A stretch of 64,000 bases of DNA from Sphingomonas sp. BAUL-RG-20F-R05-02 (lineage in GTDB: Bacteria; Pseudomonadota; Alphaproteobacteria; Sphingomonadales; Sphingomonadaceae), in the NCBI RefSeq assembly GCF_022662305.1, contig NZ_JAKNQH010000004.1:186001-250000 (forward strand). The letters run 5' to 3'. Below the pieces are notes generated by a model. That model searched no databases and was not told the DNA's origin. It saw only the letters and a list, made by a program, of their open reading frames with translations. Within the stretch, counting starts at the first letter, position 1, and each line of letters begins with the position of its first letter. The position numbers and the translations under genes are program-made. Of the stretch, positions 1-8,533 are shown in pieces.

Positions 1-66
1 GAAAGCCCGATCACCGGGCCTGAGGGGAATGTCGAGTTTCTCATAACGGGGCATTTGCCGGCCTGA
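1..66 (+). CDS. C-terminal end of a TlyA-like rRNA methyltransferase (partial)
   Basis: The window opens inside a reading frame that ends with TGA at 64-66. The last 21 residues include SPITGPEGNVEFLI, which matches the usual C-terminal signature of TlyA/hemolysin-A family RNA 2'-O-methyltransferases, where this strand closes the Rossmann methyltransferase fold. Only this tail is visible, so the catalytic residues and the N-terminal S4 domain cannot be checked. The call rests on one short motif. Confidence 0.5.
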   Translation, partial: ESPITGPEGNVEFLITGHLPA

Positions 67-168
67 AGCGGTCCGCAACGCGGAACTATGACGCGCTGCG
101 GCAATTGTGTTTCGAGGCCGCAATGATAAACGAACCCCTCACCCAGCAGGGGCGAAAGGACCGACGAT

Positions 169-726
169 TTGAGCGAGATCGCGTCGAAGCAGCAGTTAAG
201 GCTGGCGTTTCTGCGCTGGGCGATCGTCACGGTGCCGCTGATATTGTTGCTCGGTTTCGTGTCCGCGAGGATCGCACCGGCGGGCGACGACAATCGATGG
301 TTCGCGATGTTGGCGAAACCCTCGGTAAACCCGCCGGGTTGGGTGTTTCCATGGGTTTGGACAACGCTTTACATCCTGATGGGCGTCGCGCTTGCCGTGG
401 TGATCCATGCGCGCGGGTCGCGGCTGCGCGGTGCGGCGATCCTGGTCTTCGTCGTGCAGTTGGCGCTCAACCTGATCTGGTCGCCGATCTTCTTCGGTAT
501 GCATCGCATTGGTATGGCGACGCTGATCATAGCGGCGATGCTGGTGGCGGCGATCGCGACTACAGTGCTGTTCGGGCGCATCCGCACGCTGGCAGCCTGG
601 CTGATGGTGCCGTATCTGGTGTGGATCAGCTTCGCAGGCGTGCTGTGCTGGCAGATCGGACGGCTCAATCCTGATGCGCAGGGCATTGCGCCATCGGCTG
701 GCAGTACCCAAGTGATAGACCTGTAA
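169..726 (+). CDS. tspO: TspO/MBR family membrane protein
   Basis: This 185-aa protein has about five hydrophobic segments and the aromatic, Pro-rich pattern of TspO/mitochondrial benzodiazepine receptor proteins, including W-x-M-L-x-K-P-x-x-x-P-P-x-W near residues 44-58 and N-x-x-W-x-P-x-F-F near 105-114. TspO proteins bind tetrapyrroles in membranes and in alphaproteobacteria modulate porphyrin and stress responses. The chosen start is TTG at 169, with AAAGGA eight bases upstream and the family N-terminus directly after it. It sits alone between the TlyA tail and ubiK on the same strand. Confidence 0.85.
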   Translation: MSEIASKQQLRLAFLRWAIVTVPLILLLGFVSARIAPAGDDNRWFAMLAKPSVNPPGWVFPWVWTTLYILMGVALAVVIHARGSRLRGAAILVFVVQLALNLIWSPIFFGMHRIGMATLIIAAMLVAAIATTVLFGRIRTLAAWLMVPYLVWISFAGVLCWQIGRLNPDAQGIAPSAGSTQVIDL

Positions 727-751
727 TCCTTCTTCACGAAAGTTCCGCATC

Positions 752-1015
752 ATGCAGGCCGACAACAAGATCTTCGACGATTTCGTGAAATTCATGAACA
801 GCGCGGCAGGTACGCTCGCCGGCGTCGGCCGCGAGGCGGAGGCCAGCGTCAAAGCGCGTGCCAAGGAGTTCATGGGCGGGCTCGACTTCGTCAGTCGTGA
901 TGAATTCGAAGCGGTCAAGGCAATGGCGGCGGCTGCCCGCGATGAGGCTGACGAACTCCGCGCGCGTATCGCCACGCTCGAAGCCAAGGCGGCTGGCGCA
1001 TCGGCGGTCTCCTGA
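752..1015 (+). CDS. ubiK: UbiK/BMFP-type accessory factor
   Basis: An 87-aa, mostly helical protein with the layout of the YqiC/BMFP family: an N-terminal amphipathic segment (KIFDDFVKFMNSAAGTL) and a C-terminal coiled coil starting at the conserved F-V-S-R-D-E-F motif, followed by a heptad-rich stretch (DEADELRARIATLEAK). In Enterobacteria, UbiK supports ubiquinone biosynthesis by assisting the Ubi complex. Family membership is visible; the precise role here is inferred. It follows tspO by 25 bp. Confidence 0.8.
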   Translation: MQADNKIFDDFVKFMNSAAGTLAGVGREAEASVKARAKEFMGGLDFVSRDEFEAVKAMAAAARDEADELRARIATLEAKAAGASAVS

Positions 1016-1126
1016 TCTCGCGCGACGAAGACACTATGGTGAACGACTTGTGGGCATTGACTTGTCCACAAGTCGTCGTGTTGCCGTGCTTGAGCATCAT
1101 CGGCGCACAGCGTAAAGGCTGACGAT

Positions 1127-1627
1127 ATGCTCGACGAAGCCGACTACGAACGCGACGACGCCGCCCCCATCGACATGCTCGAGAGCTATTTCGCGGCCCA
1201 TGGCTGGGAGTATGAGCGGCAGGACGATGAAGTCATCGCCAAGGTCAAGGGCAGCTGGACGCAATACGAATTGCGGGCGTTGTGGCGCGAGGAAGACAGC
1301 GTAATCCAGTTCCTCGCCTTCCCCGACATACGCGTTACCGACGACCGTCGCGCCGCTTTGTACGAGACGGTCGGCCTCATCAACGAACAGCTTTGGGTGG
1401 GTCATTTCGAACTCTGGTCGGCAAGTGGCATCCTGCTCTACCGCCATGCCGCGATGATCGATGGGGAGGGCGGTACGCTGTCGCTCGCTGCGGCCGAACT
1501 GCTGGTCGAATCCGCGATCGACGAGTGCGAGCGTTTCTATCCGGTTTTCCAGTTCGTACTGTGGGGCGGCAAGAACCCGAAGGATGCGCTGGCGGCGGCG
1601 ATGACCGAAACACAGGGTGAAGCTTGA
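1127..1627 (+). CDS. YbjN domain-containing protein
   Basis: A 166-aa protein with an acidic N-terminus and the YbjN fold pattern: IDMLESYFAAHGWEYER followed by alternating strands, then the NEQLWVGHFELW core and a C-terminal helix around ESAIDECERFYPVFQFVLW. The family resembles type III secretion chaperone folds and its biochemical role is not settled. In sphingomonads this gene commonly sits just before proC. Here proC starts 12 bp after the stop, so the two are probably co-transcribed. Confidence 0.8.
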   Translation: MLDEADYERDDAAPIDMLESYFAAHGWEYERQDDEVIAKVKGSWTQYELRALWREEDSVIQFLAFPDIRVTDDRRAALYETVGLINEQLWVGHFELWSASGILLYRHAAMIDGEGGTLSLAAAELLVESAIDECERFYPVFQFVLWGGKNPKDALAAAMTETQGEA

Positions 1628-1639
1628 AGTGATCGGCGC

Positions 1640-2452
1640 ATGAGCCTGTCCGCCACCGGATTGCCGGGCCGCATTTTGCTGGTCGGGGCTGGCAACATGG
1701 GTGGCGCGATGCTGGAGCGCTGGGTCGCGGCCGGGATCGCGCCGGACGCCATAACGGTATTAGATCCCGGAACGCCCCGCCTTCCCGCAGACGTGCGGCA
1801 CGTCGTCGCGCTGCCGGAGGACTATACCCCCGACACCTTGGTGCTCGCGATCAAGCCACAACAGCTCGACGCATTCGTCGCGTCCACGCCGGGATTGGCG
1901 CCGCGCCTGCTGGTATCGATCCTTGCCGGGGTCGAGGAAACATCACTGGCCACGCGCTTCCCGGGTGTGGGGGTGATCGTGCGAGCGATGCCCAACCTGC
2001 CCGTGTCGATCGGCAAAGGCGTGGTTGCGCTGCATGGCGGCGCGGAGGACAGCGAGGCAGTGCGCGCGGTGGAGACGCTGATGCAGCCGCTTGGGCTCGT
2101 CGAGTGGATCGGCGAAGAAGCATTGTTTGATGCGGTAACCGCGCTGTCTGGTTGTGGCCCTGCCTTCGTGTTTCGCTTCGCAGAGGCGTTGGCGGAAGCA
2201 GGGGTGGCGCTGGGGCTGCCGGCGGATCAGGCTGACCGGCTCGCACGCGCAACGCTGGAAGGAGCCGGCATCATGGCTGCCGCGGCACGCGAGACGCCCG
2301 CGACCTTGGCAGACCGGGTGGCAAGCCCCGGAGGCTCCACCCGAGAAGGGCTGAATGTGCTCGACGCGGGAGACGTGCTCAAGGTGCTGATGCGCGCTAC
2401 GCTGGCAGCCTCAGCGAAACGCAATGCAGAGATGGCGGCGGCGGCACGCTGA
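1640..2452 (+). CDS. proC: Pyrroline-5-carboxylate reductase
   Basis: This 270-aa enzyme catalyses the last step of proline synthesis, the NAD(P)H-dependent reduction of pyrroline-5-carboxylate. The N-terminal Rossmann dinucleotide loop is visible (LLVGAGNMGGAML, residues about 11-23). The C-terminal dimerisation and substrate domain carries SGCGPAFVF (about 168-176) and the family signature PGGSTREGL (about 230-238). Length and motif order are normal. It lies directly downstream of the YbjN gene and converges on mtnA. Confidence 0.93.
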   Translation: MSLSATGLPGRILLVGAGNMGGAMLERWVAAGIAPDAITVLDPGTPRLPADVRHVVALPEDYTPDTLVLAIKPQQLDAFVASTPGLAPRLLVSILAGVEETSLATRFPGVGVIVRAMPNLPVSIGKGVVALHGGAEDSEAVRAVETLMQPLGLVEWIGEEALFDAVTALSGCGPAFVFRFAEALAEAGVALGLPADQADRLARATLEGAGIMAAAARETPATLADRVASPGGSTREGLNVLDAGDVLKVLMRATLAASAKRNAEMAAAAR

Positions 2453-2608
2453 TCGCCTTTGCCCGGGGGCGATGCTCTGGGTGGTTCACGGCGTGAGCGT
2501 GCGGGGAAATCCTAGAAGGTCGAAGGAGCTTCTCCCGCTAGGTGACAAGGTTGCCGCATGTCGCACGCGCAGCTGCTCGCTTCGGCAATCCTGTCACGCT
2601 GCGCCAGC

Positions 2609-3640
2609 TTAAATCCGGTCCAGCAAGCCCCTCTCGGTCAGATACCCGCTTACCAGCCGGGCCGGGGTCACGTCGAACGCCGGGTTCGCCGCCGCCGAGG
2701 CGGTGACTCGGATGGTGCCGCCTTCGCCTGCCACGTGCGTCACCTCATCGCCATGGCGCTCCTCGATCGGGATGTCGCGGCCCGTGGCGGTCTCGGCGTC
2801 GTAGGTGGTATAGGGCAGCGCGACGTAAAACGGCACGTCGTTATCATGGGCTGCCAGCGCTTTCAGATAGGTACCGATCTTGTTGCACACGTCGCCGTTG
2901 GCGGTGACACGATCCGTACCGACGATCACCGCATCGACCTGCCCCTGCATCATCAGATGACCTCCGGCGTTATCGGCGATCACGGTGTGGGGTACGCCAT
3001 GACCGGCAAGCTCGAACGCGGTCAGCAAAGCGCCTTGGTTACGCGGGCGCGTCTCGTCCACCCAGACGTGCACCGGAATGCCGGCATCGTGCGCGAGGTA
3101 GATCGGCGCGGTGGCGGTGCCGTAGTCGACGGTTGCCAGCCAGCCGGCGTTGCAGTGCGTAAGGATGTTGAGCGGGCGATCGGGATGTTTCGCGTGCAAA
3201 TCGCGCAATAGCGCAAGGCCATGCTCGCCGATCGCTTTGTTGAGCGCAACATCCTCATCGCAGATCGCGTCGGCTCGGGTGAATGCAGCCTCGGCACGGT
3301 CGGCGGGGACAAGCGCGCTGACCGCTCCCGCAACCTGCTCCAGCGCCCAACGTAGGTTGACGGCGGTGGGGCGCGCCTCGGCCAGCAGCCTGAAGGCCGC
3401 GTCCAGTCCGGCGTCGGAGGGATCGTCGGCGAGCGCCATCGCGAGCCCGTAAGCTGCGGTTGCACCGATCAACGGCGCGCCGCGCGTCCACATCTCGCGG
3501 ATCGCGATCTCGGCGGCCTGCGCGGATCGCAGTTCCACCCACACGACCTCCCACGGCAGCCGCCGCTGGTCGAGGATGCGCACGCCTTTGCCGTCTTGCG
3601 TGCGGGTGATAGAGCGTTGATGGCTGTTTTGGAGGATCAT
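2609..3640 (-). CDS. mtnA: Methylthioribose-1-phosphate isomerase
   Basis: This 343-aa protein belongs to the eIF2B-alpha/MtnA superfamily and converts 5-methylthioribose-1-phosphate to methylthioribulose-1-phosphate in methionine salvage. Visible signatures are the N-terminal LPWEVVWVEL and RGAPLIGATAAYGLA motifs, the catalytic Cys segment LTHCNAGWLATV, and the downstream Asp region VIVGTDRVTANGDVCNKIGTY. It is the last gene of the - strand operon mtnB-mtnD-mtnC-mtnA, 37 bp after mtnC. Confidence 0.93.
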   Translation of the reverse strand: MILQNSHQRSITRTQDGKGVRILDQRRLPWEVVWVELRSAQAAEIAIREMWTRGAPLIGATAAYGLAMALADDPSDAGLDAAFRLLAEARPTAVNLRWALEQVAGAVSALVPADRAEAAFTRADAICDEDVALNKAIGEHGLALLRDLHAKHPDRPLNILTHCNAGWLATVDYGTATAPIYLAHDAGIPVHVWVDETRPRNQGALLTAFELAGHGVPHTVIADNAGGHLMMQGQVDAVIVGTDRVTANGDVCNKIGTYLKALAAHDNDVPFYVALPYTTYDAETATGRDIPIEERHGDEVTHVAGEGGTIRVTASAAANPAFDVTPARLVSGYLTERGLLDRI

Positions 3641-3677
3641 GTCTGGCTCTCAACTCCGCGCGGCACGATGGTCGGGA

Positions 3678-4319
3678 TTAGATGGCGGGCGTGGTGATGG
3701 TGCTGAAGTCGGCGATGTCGCCGCTGCCATGCACGCGGTCGATCAGCAGCGCCTGCATTCCAGCGGCACGCGCGGCGGCGATCTCTTCGGATGTGTCGGA
3801 CAGGAACAGCACCGCACCGATTGGTTCGCCGATTGCCTCGGCGATCTTGGCATAGGAATTCGCTACCCGTTTCGGACCGGTTGTGGTGTCGAAATAGCCG
3901 GAGAACACGGGCGTCAGGTCCCCCGCGTCACTATGTGCGAAGAGCAGTTTCTGCGCGGCCACCGAGCCGGAGGAGAAAACGTAAAGCCGTGTCCCTTGCG
4001 CGTGCCAGCGCCGCAGCGCGATGGCCGCATCGGCATAGACGTGGCCGGTAAACGCACCGCTTGCATACCCATCGGCCCAGATCATGCCTTGCAAGGCTTT
4101 GAGCGGTGTCGCCTTGCGATCCTCATCGATCCAGCGCAGCAACGTCGCGACGGGATCGCCCGGCTCGACGGCTGCGACATCTGCGAGGATCGGCGCGGTT
4201 TCGGCCGGATGTGCAGCGACATAGGCCGGTAGACGCTCCCGTGCGTAAGGGAACAGGATATCCGCAACGAACGACAGGCTGGTCGTCGTGCCCTCGATAT
4301 CGGTGAGGATCGCCTTCAC
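3678..4319 (-). CDS. mtnC: Acireductone synthase (enolase-phosphatase E1)
   Basis: A 213-aa HAD-superfamily enzyme that enolises and dephosphorylates diketomethylthiopentyl-1-phosphate to acireductone. The first HAD motif has the E1-specific form [13 protein letters not shown] (D-x-E instead of D-x-D). Motif II is seen as [11 protein letters not shown] and the acidic motif as [10 protein letters not shown]. The start overlaps the mtnD stop by four bases (ATGA), indicating translational coupling. Confidence 0.93.
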   Translation of the reverse strand: MKAILTDIEGTTTSLSFVADILFPYARERLPAYVAAHPAETAPILADVAAVEPGDPVATLLRWIDEDRKATPLKALQGMIWADGYASGAFTGHVYADAAIALRRWHAQGTRLYVFSSGSVAAQKLLFAHSDAGDLTPVFSGYFDTTTGPKRVANSYAKIAEAIGEPIGAVLFLSDTSEEIAAARAAGMQALLIDRVHGSGDIADFSTITTPAI

Positions 4320-4855
4320 GCCGAGGCGCGCTCATGCCGGGGGAAACGGTCGGCGATGGCATCGCCGGTAAAGCGCGCGATCCAGCCGTCGGGATTGCGG
4401 AACAGCCGTATCGCGGTGAAGCGCGGGTGCCCGCCCATGTCGAACCAGTGCGGCATTCCGGCCGGGACGGAAATCAGGTCGCCCTGGGTGCACAGCATAT
4501 TGAACACCTTGCCCTGCGCATGCAGCGTGAACAGCCCTTCGCCATCGACGAAGAAGCGCACCTCATCTTCGCCGTGGGTGTGTTCCGACAGGAACTTGCC
4601 GCGAAGCGCCGCGCGCTCTGGATGATCGGGCGCCATCGCCACGGTATCGACGGACTGGTAGCCGCCTTCCGACTGCAATCGCGCGATTTCGGGCGCGTAT
4701 GCGTCGAGGATGGCGGTGTCACCGATCTCGCGCGTCGGCCAACGTTCAAAGCGAACGCCGATCGCTGCCAGTTCCGTAGCGATCTGCGAACCGTCCGTAC
4801 TGACGAGCAATGCCGTGGTGCCGTCGCGTTCGTCGAACACCTGCAATCGACTCAT
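4316..4855 (-). CDS. mtnD: Acireductone dioxygenase
   Basis: A 179-aa single-cupin metalloenzyme of the ARD family that oxidises acireductone to the ketoacid precursor of methionine. The metal ligands show as [17 protein letters not shown] (two His and a Glu) and, later, GMPHWFDMG, which supplies the third His. The usual SEHTH start of the cupin core is intact. Both ends overlap neighbours by four bases (mtnB upstream, mtnC downstream), giving a tightly coupled operon. Confidence 0.93.
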   Translation of the reverse strand: MSRLQVFDERDGTTALLVSTDGSQIATELAAIGVRFERWPTREIGDTAILDAYAPEIARLQSEGGYQSVDTVAMAPDHPERAALRGKFLSEHTHGEDEVRFFVDGEGLFTLHAQGKVFNMLCTQGDLISVPAGMPHWFDMGGHPRFTAIRLFRNPDGWIARFTGDAIADRFPRHERASA

Positions 4856-5484
4856 GCCGCTGTTCTCCCCAAGGCGAAACTCCGTGTCGCAAGTTCGGTG
4901 GCGACCATGAACTCGATCGCCTCGATCACGCGCTCCGCCTCCGCCATGTCGCGGCCCCAGCCGTACAGGCCGTGACTGCGGATCAGATAGGCGGGCGGAG
5001 CGCCGGGCACCAGCAGGGCAGGGGTAACGGCCGTATCGATCACCGCCATATCCTGACTGTTGTCAACGATCGGGAGCGTGACGGACGCGTCGTGCGTGGC
5101 ATTGCCGGGCAGCGCCTTCAGCATCTCGTGCCCGTCAAAGGTAAAGCCGTCGCCAGCCACCGCGCGGCTCAACCCGACGCTGAGCGGAGAGTGGCTGTGC
5201 AGCACCGCCCCGACGTCCGGGAACAGCCGGTAGACGGCCAGGTGCAGCGCGGTTTCGGCCGAAGGCCGCTTCCCGTCGAGCGATACGCCTTCGGCGGACA
5301 CGCGCATCACGTCGTCCACGTTCAAGCGCCCCTTGTGGCGCCCCGACACGGTCACCGCGAACGTGCCGTCGTCTAGACGCGCCGAATAATTGCCGGAGGT
5401 GGCGGGCGCCCAGCCCTTGCCGTCAAGCCATCGCCCCGCCGCCACGATCGCCGCCCGCGCCTCTTGGAAGGAGATGGCGGTCAT
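4852..5484 (-). CDS. mtnB: Methylthioribulose-1-phosphate dehydratase
   Basis: A 210-aa class II aldolase-like enzyme that dehydrates methylthioribulose-1-phosphate. The zinc-binding pattern is visible as AVLHSHSPL in the middle and [10 protein letters not shown] towards the C-terminus; TSGNYSARL is the substrate loop. It is the first gene of mtnBDCA. Its start lies only 24 bp from the phage attachment repeat, so everything upstream of 5509 on this strand is now prophage. No strong Shine-Dalgarno sequence is visible. Confidence 0.92.
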   Translation of the reverse strand: MTAISFQEARAAIVAAGRWLDGKGWAPATSGNYSARLDDGTFAVTVSGRHKGRLNVDDVMRVSAEGVSLDGKRPSAETALHLAVYRLFPDVGAVLHSHSPLSVGLSRAVAGDGFTFDGHEMLKALPGNATHDASVTLPIVDNSQDMAVIDTAVTPALLVPGAPPAYLIRSHGLYGWGRDMAEAERVIEAIEFMVATELATRSFALGRTAA

Positions 5485-5508
5485 GCGGCATCACTCGGCT
5501 GGAAAGAT

Positions 5509-5519
5509 GGAGCGGGTAA
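5509..5519 (+). repeat. attL core repeat
   Basis: GGAGCGGGTAA here is identical to 49071-49081 at the other end of the prophage. It repeats the last bases of the tRNA-Gly acceptor stem, so it is the chromosomal remnant of the tRNA 3' end left behind on integration. It abuts mtnB on one side and the recombinase gene on the other. Confidence 0.8.
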
Positions 5520-5530
5520 ACAGAATCGTT

Positions 5531-5540
5531 CGTTACCCCG
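5531..5540 (+). other. Phage right arm of the reconstructed attP dyad
   Basis: CGTTACCCCG is the exact reverse complement of CGGGGTAACG at 49059-49068. In the circular phage these arms would lie 24 bp apart, symmetric about the AA at 5518-5519/49080-49081 inside the shared core. This is the geometry expected of serine-integrase attP half-sites. The arm overlaps the stop codon of the recombinase gene. Confidence 0.6.
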
Positions 5541-7119
5541 CATTGCGCAGCTTCCCTAATTCAACGGGCGCGCCGTTGGCAAGATCAAGCATCTGCTCGA
5601 TCTTGCCCTGCACGAGCAGGTCTACGCCCCGGCCGGTCGGATTGGGCGTGACGATGATTTTGCCAATGAGCGCGCGGAGGCGCGGCACTGCATCGTCCTG
5701 CGCTTCTGGCTGGCTAAGCGCGAGTTCCAGCCCCTCGATCTGGCGGCGGTAGTCTTCGGCAAGGGCAGGGTGCAGCGCGACGACAGGAAGCGCCTCGATC
5801 GTGGCAAGCGCCTGCTCGACCTCGTCGCGCTCGGCGCGTGCCTGCGCTAGCGCGTCACGGATCTCGGCGAACGCTCCTTCAGCGATCGCCGCGACGAACC
5901 TGTCGATCTTCCGTTTCACACGGGTCAATCGTCGATCGAGATCCGCACGGCTCGTGGCGCCTTCAGCAGCGCGCAGAGCGAATTGGCGGTGACGCTCGCG
6001 CACGTAGGCGGTGACGAGATCTGGATCGAGCAGCTGCGCCTTCAGCTGCGCCAAGGCGCGAGTTTCGTATTGCGCTTGCGAAATCGTGCGGGTGTTGGAA
6101 CAGCCCGCGCCGTCGTGATTACGGCCGCATCCCCACTGCACCGCACGTAGCTTGATCCAACCGCCACCACACAGCGCGCAGCTGCCAAGGCCGGAAAGCA
6201 GGTAGCGCGCACGACGATACTGCTCCGGCCGGCGTTGCGCTCCTTCTGCTAGAACCCCTTGAACGGCAGCGAATACGTCGGCGTCGACGATGCGCAGCTG
6301 CTCGGCCGGCTGGATCGTCCAGCTTTCGGGCGGGTTTGGTCGGATGATCGCTCGACGTGTGATCGGGTGCTGCACCTTCGACGTGCGCCCGACCACCATT
6401 TCGCCATTGTAAAGTCGATTGCGCAGGATTCCATTACCGCGCTTCGCGTCGCCGTGAATGACACTGGCACGCCATCCGTCGCCGCGTGGGCCGGGTATGT
6501 CCTCTTTATTCAACCGTTCTGCTATAGCCTTGGCGCTGGCGCCGGCTTGTGTCTCAGCGAAGATGCGGCGGACGATCGCCGCCTGATCCTCGTCGATCTT
6601 GCGCAACCCTCGGATCACCTGTCCGCGATCGTCGATCCGGTTATCGTGCGTGTAGCCGTAGGCAATTCCGGCCGGGGCGCGGCCCTCGCGCACGATCTCG
6701 CGCTGTCCGCGCCGGATGTGATGCGCGATATCCTTCCGCGCCTGCGCGTCGACGAAGCCAGTGATAAGGCCGCGAATGTCGTCGACCTCGCCGACCGATA
6801 GCGTGAACAGTCGAGCGCCTGCGAACTCAAGCCTGCGCCTGATGATGATGGCGTCGGCTTGATCGCGCGCGATGCGGCTGGTCGAGTCGGCGAGTACCTG
6901 ATCGATGCCGCCCGCCTCCACGCGCGCGAGCATGGCGGCGATACCGGGTCGCTGGCTTTCGGTGATGCCGGCGCCGCCACTCGTCTCGTAATCCATAAAG
7001 ACGTCGACGACGGTCCAGCCCTCGCGCTCGGCGCGGGTACGGCAATCCGATACCTGGGCGTCGATCGAGCGGGCGTTCTGCCGATCGGAGCTATATCGGG
7101 CGTAGATCAGGGTGCGCAT
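5533..7119 (-). CDS. int: Large serine recombinase (phage integrase)
   Basis: This 528-aa recombinase should integrate and, with a directionality factor, excise the phage. The N-terminal resolvase domain starts LIYARYSSDRQNARSID with the catalytic Ser near residue 10, followed by the GGAGITESQRPG and LADSTSRIARD segments. A recombinase domain follows (about 160-290: GYTHD, GPRGDGW), then a zinc ribbon (CALCGGG...CGRN...CSN) and a C-terminal coiled coil. ATG at 7119 places the catalytic domain at the N-terminus; the frame stays open to 7191. The gene ends 14 bp from attL, as is usual for an integrase, and is last in the leftward operon. Confidence 0.92.
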   Translation of the reverse strand: MRTLIYARYSSDRQNARSIDAQVSDCRTRAEREGWTVVDVFMDYETSGGAGITESQRPGIAAMLARVEAGGIDQVLADSTSRIARDQADAIIIRRRLEFAGARLFTLSVGEVDDIRGLITGFVDAQARKDIAHHIRRGQREIVREGRAPAGIAYGYTHDNRIDDRGQVIRGLRKIDEDQAAIVRRIFAETQAGASAKAIAERLNKEDIPGPRGDGWRASVIHGDAKRGNGILRNRLYNGEMVVGRTSKVQHPITRRAIIRPNPPESWTIQPAEQLRIVDADVFAAVQGVLAEGAQRRPEQYRRARYLLSGLGSCALCGGGWIKLRAVQWGCGRNHDGAGCSNTRTISQAQYETRALAQLKAQLLDPDLVTAYVRERHRQFALRAAEGATSRADLDRRLTRVKRKIDRFVAAIAEGAFAEIRDALAQARAERDEVEQALATIEALPVVALHPALAEDYRRQIEGLELALSQPEAQDDAVPRLRALIGKIIVTPNPTGRGVDLLVQGKIEQMLDLANGAPVELGKLRNAG

Positions 7120-7273
7120 GGGTCTCGCTGTCGCGGCCGCGCTGACGGGCGATCGCGGCCTCATAGTCGCGGTTCGCGTCGGCGCGTGCAAGCGCCTTGA
7201 CGAACTCGATCAGTTCCTCAGACGGCGGGGTGCGCGTCGGGGTAGGCTGAGCCTTGATACGATCGTGCTTCAC
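7091..7273 (-). CDS. Small hypothetical early phage protein (60 aa)
   Basis: A short basic protein beginning at GTG 7273, whose start overlaps the upstream stop in GTGA; that junction decides the start. The C-terminus overlaps the beginning of the recombinase gene by 29 bp. The sequence is Pro/Thr-rich at the front (KAQPTPTRTPPSEEL) and helical after that. No domain is recognised. Its position immediately before int makes it one candidate for a recombination directionality factor, but nothing in the sequence proves that. Confidence 0.6.
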   Translation of the reverse strand: MKHDRIKAQPTPTRTPPSEELIEFVKALARADANRDYEAAIARQRGRDSETHAHPDLRPI

Positions 7274-7665
7274 AGCGGATCGTACCCAAGGTCGATACGG
7301 TGTATCATGTAGTCGGCCCATTCCATTCGGCCGGCTTCGCGATCCTCGTCGCGGTAGCGCTGGATTAGCGTGGCTTGATAGCTCGACGCCTTCTTGCCAG
7401 CATCTCGGCGCTCAGGCGTGCCGCGCGTGCCATTGCGCGTGATGCGGGCGACGATCGCCAGCGGCGTCAGAACGCGGCCGCGCGCGGTCGCCCGGTTGTT
7501 CCACTCGTTCTTGTGCGCGGGGCAGCAAAAAAGCTGGTTAGCGACCTTCGGTTCAAAGCCTTTACGGCACTCAGGGCATTCGCGAATGGGCCAGCCCCCC
7601 GCGTTCTGTCCGGGAAGGCGGTTGTGGCCCATCTGAGAGCCGCCGTGTAACACGGGGGCTGTCAC
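7270..7665 (-). CDS. Zinc-finger-like hypothetical phage protein
   Basis: A 131-aa protein with a probable single zinc site: CPEC at about residues 31-34 and FCCPAH at about 47-52. The rest is basic and helical (RATARGRVLTPLAIVARITRN, KKASSYQATLIQRYRDEDRE). Its start overlaps the upstream stop by four bases (ATGA) and its stop overlaps the next start, so it is part of the tightly coupled leftward operon under the repressor. A nucleic-acid-binding role is likely but unproven. Confidence 0.65.
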   Translation of the reverse strand: MTAPVLHGGSQMGHNRLPGQNAGGWPIRECPECRKGFEPKVANQLFCCPAHKNEWNNRATARGRVLTPLAIVARITRNGTRGTPERRDAGKKASSYQATLIQRYRDEDREAGRMEWADYMIHRIDLGYDPL

Positions 7666-8141
7666 GCGCGCCTCTGTGCGCGCTGCTGACTGCGCTCAAA
7701 CCGCGCGTAGTCCTGCGCGATCCATATGTGAGAGAGGCTTTGCGGGGCGATTGGCTGAAGGTGCCACCACAGCGCCTCGGCGATCGCCGCATCTGCGCGG
7801 GCATCCGGGTGGCTAGGGTCTGCGGCGAGCGCAGCCTGCTTCCACTTGCGAAGCGCCTGCATTTCGACACGCAGCTCGTCGAGCGAGGCGCCGAGATCCT
7901 CGGAACAATCAAGCTCGGCCGGCAGCGCCTGAAAATCGAGCACACGGTTCCATAGCGTCACCAGTGCGCCAGCGATGCGCGCCCGCGTCTTCACCTGTTC
8001 TTCGGTGAGCCGGCCATGTTCGAGCGACACCGGATCTTGCGCCTGACGATCGAAAAGGATGCGCTCGGCGAGGCGGTGACAGCCTTCCCAATCGTCGCGA
8101 CGGGCAGGGTACGGTCGCACATCGCTGGCGAAGGTACGCAT
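7662..8141 (-). CDS. Hypothetical phage protein (159 aa)
   Basis: An all-helical, Trp-containing soluble protein, with no family recognised. The start is placed at ATG 8141 (MRTFASDVRPYPARRDDWEG), just after the upstream stop; an in-frame ATG at 8171 would overlap the neighbour by 28 bp. The body contains ERILFDRQAQDPVS, a coiled stretch DELRVEMQALRKWKQAAL, and a basic Gln-rich end. It belongs to the leftward early operon between the repressor and int. Confidence 0.65.
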   Translation of the reverse strand: MRTFASDVRPYPARRDDWEGCHRLAERILFDRQAQDPVSLEHGRLTEEQVKTRARIAGALVTLWNRVLDFQALPAELDCSEDLGASLDELRVEMQALRKWKQAALAADPSHPDARADAAIAEALWWHLQPIAPQSLSHIWIAQDYARFERSQQRAQRRA

Positions 8142-8143
8142 TG

Positions 8144-8533
8144 TCAGTTCGCCGCCTGCGAGCGCGACCAAACATGCTCCGCGTTTGCCCGATAAAGACG
8201 CTTGAAGAATTGAGACCTGTAGCCAAGCCGTTCAAGCTCACGCGCAAGCGCTGCGTCGGAGTCCTTCCATTCGAGGATCTTTCGAGCCTCTTCGATGACG
8301 AACTGCGCCGGAAGGTTTACAAAGCGAAGTCGCGGATGATCGACCGGGCGTCCGTTGATAAGCGCGAGCAGCAGCGCGGCAATCTGCTCGGCCTTCTCGT
8401 TGGAGCATTCGCCGTTGTAATCGACAACGCAAACGTCGCGATTATCGGCATCTACGATTGTGCCGGGATAGGCTGGATCGGCGCGTAGCGGCAACGTGAT
8501 CCCTAGCGCGGCGAGGGTTTCCGCTACGCTCAT
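8144..8533 (-). CDS. Hypothetical phage protein (129 aa)
   Basis: Start at ATG 8533, which overlaps the upstream stop as ATGA. The N-terminal part has short strands (TIVDADNRDVCVVDYNGE) followed by a helix, and the C-terminal half is basic (ELERLGYRSQFFKRLYRANAEHVW). No domain is recognised. The gene is in the leftward operon with conserved four-base overlaps, so it is very likely translated. Confidence 0.65.
   Translation of the reverse strand: MSVAETLAALGITLPLRADPAYPGTIVDADNRDVCVVDYNGECSNEKAEQIAALLLALINGRPVDHPRLRFVNLPAQFVIEEARKILEWKDSDAALARELERLGYRSQFFKRLYRANAEHVWSRSQAAN

Noticed and set aside
5485..5532. Riboswitch or independent promoter before mtnB
   Set aside because: Only 48 bp remain between int and mtnB, containing the att core and dyad arm; no aptamer fold or clear promoter boxes are visible.
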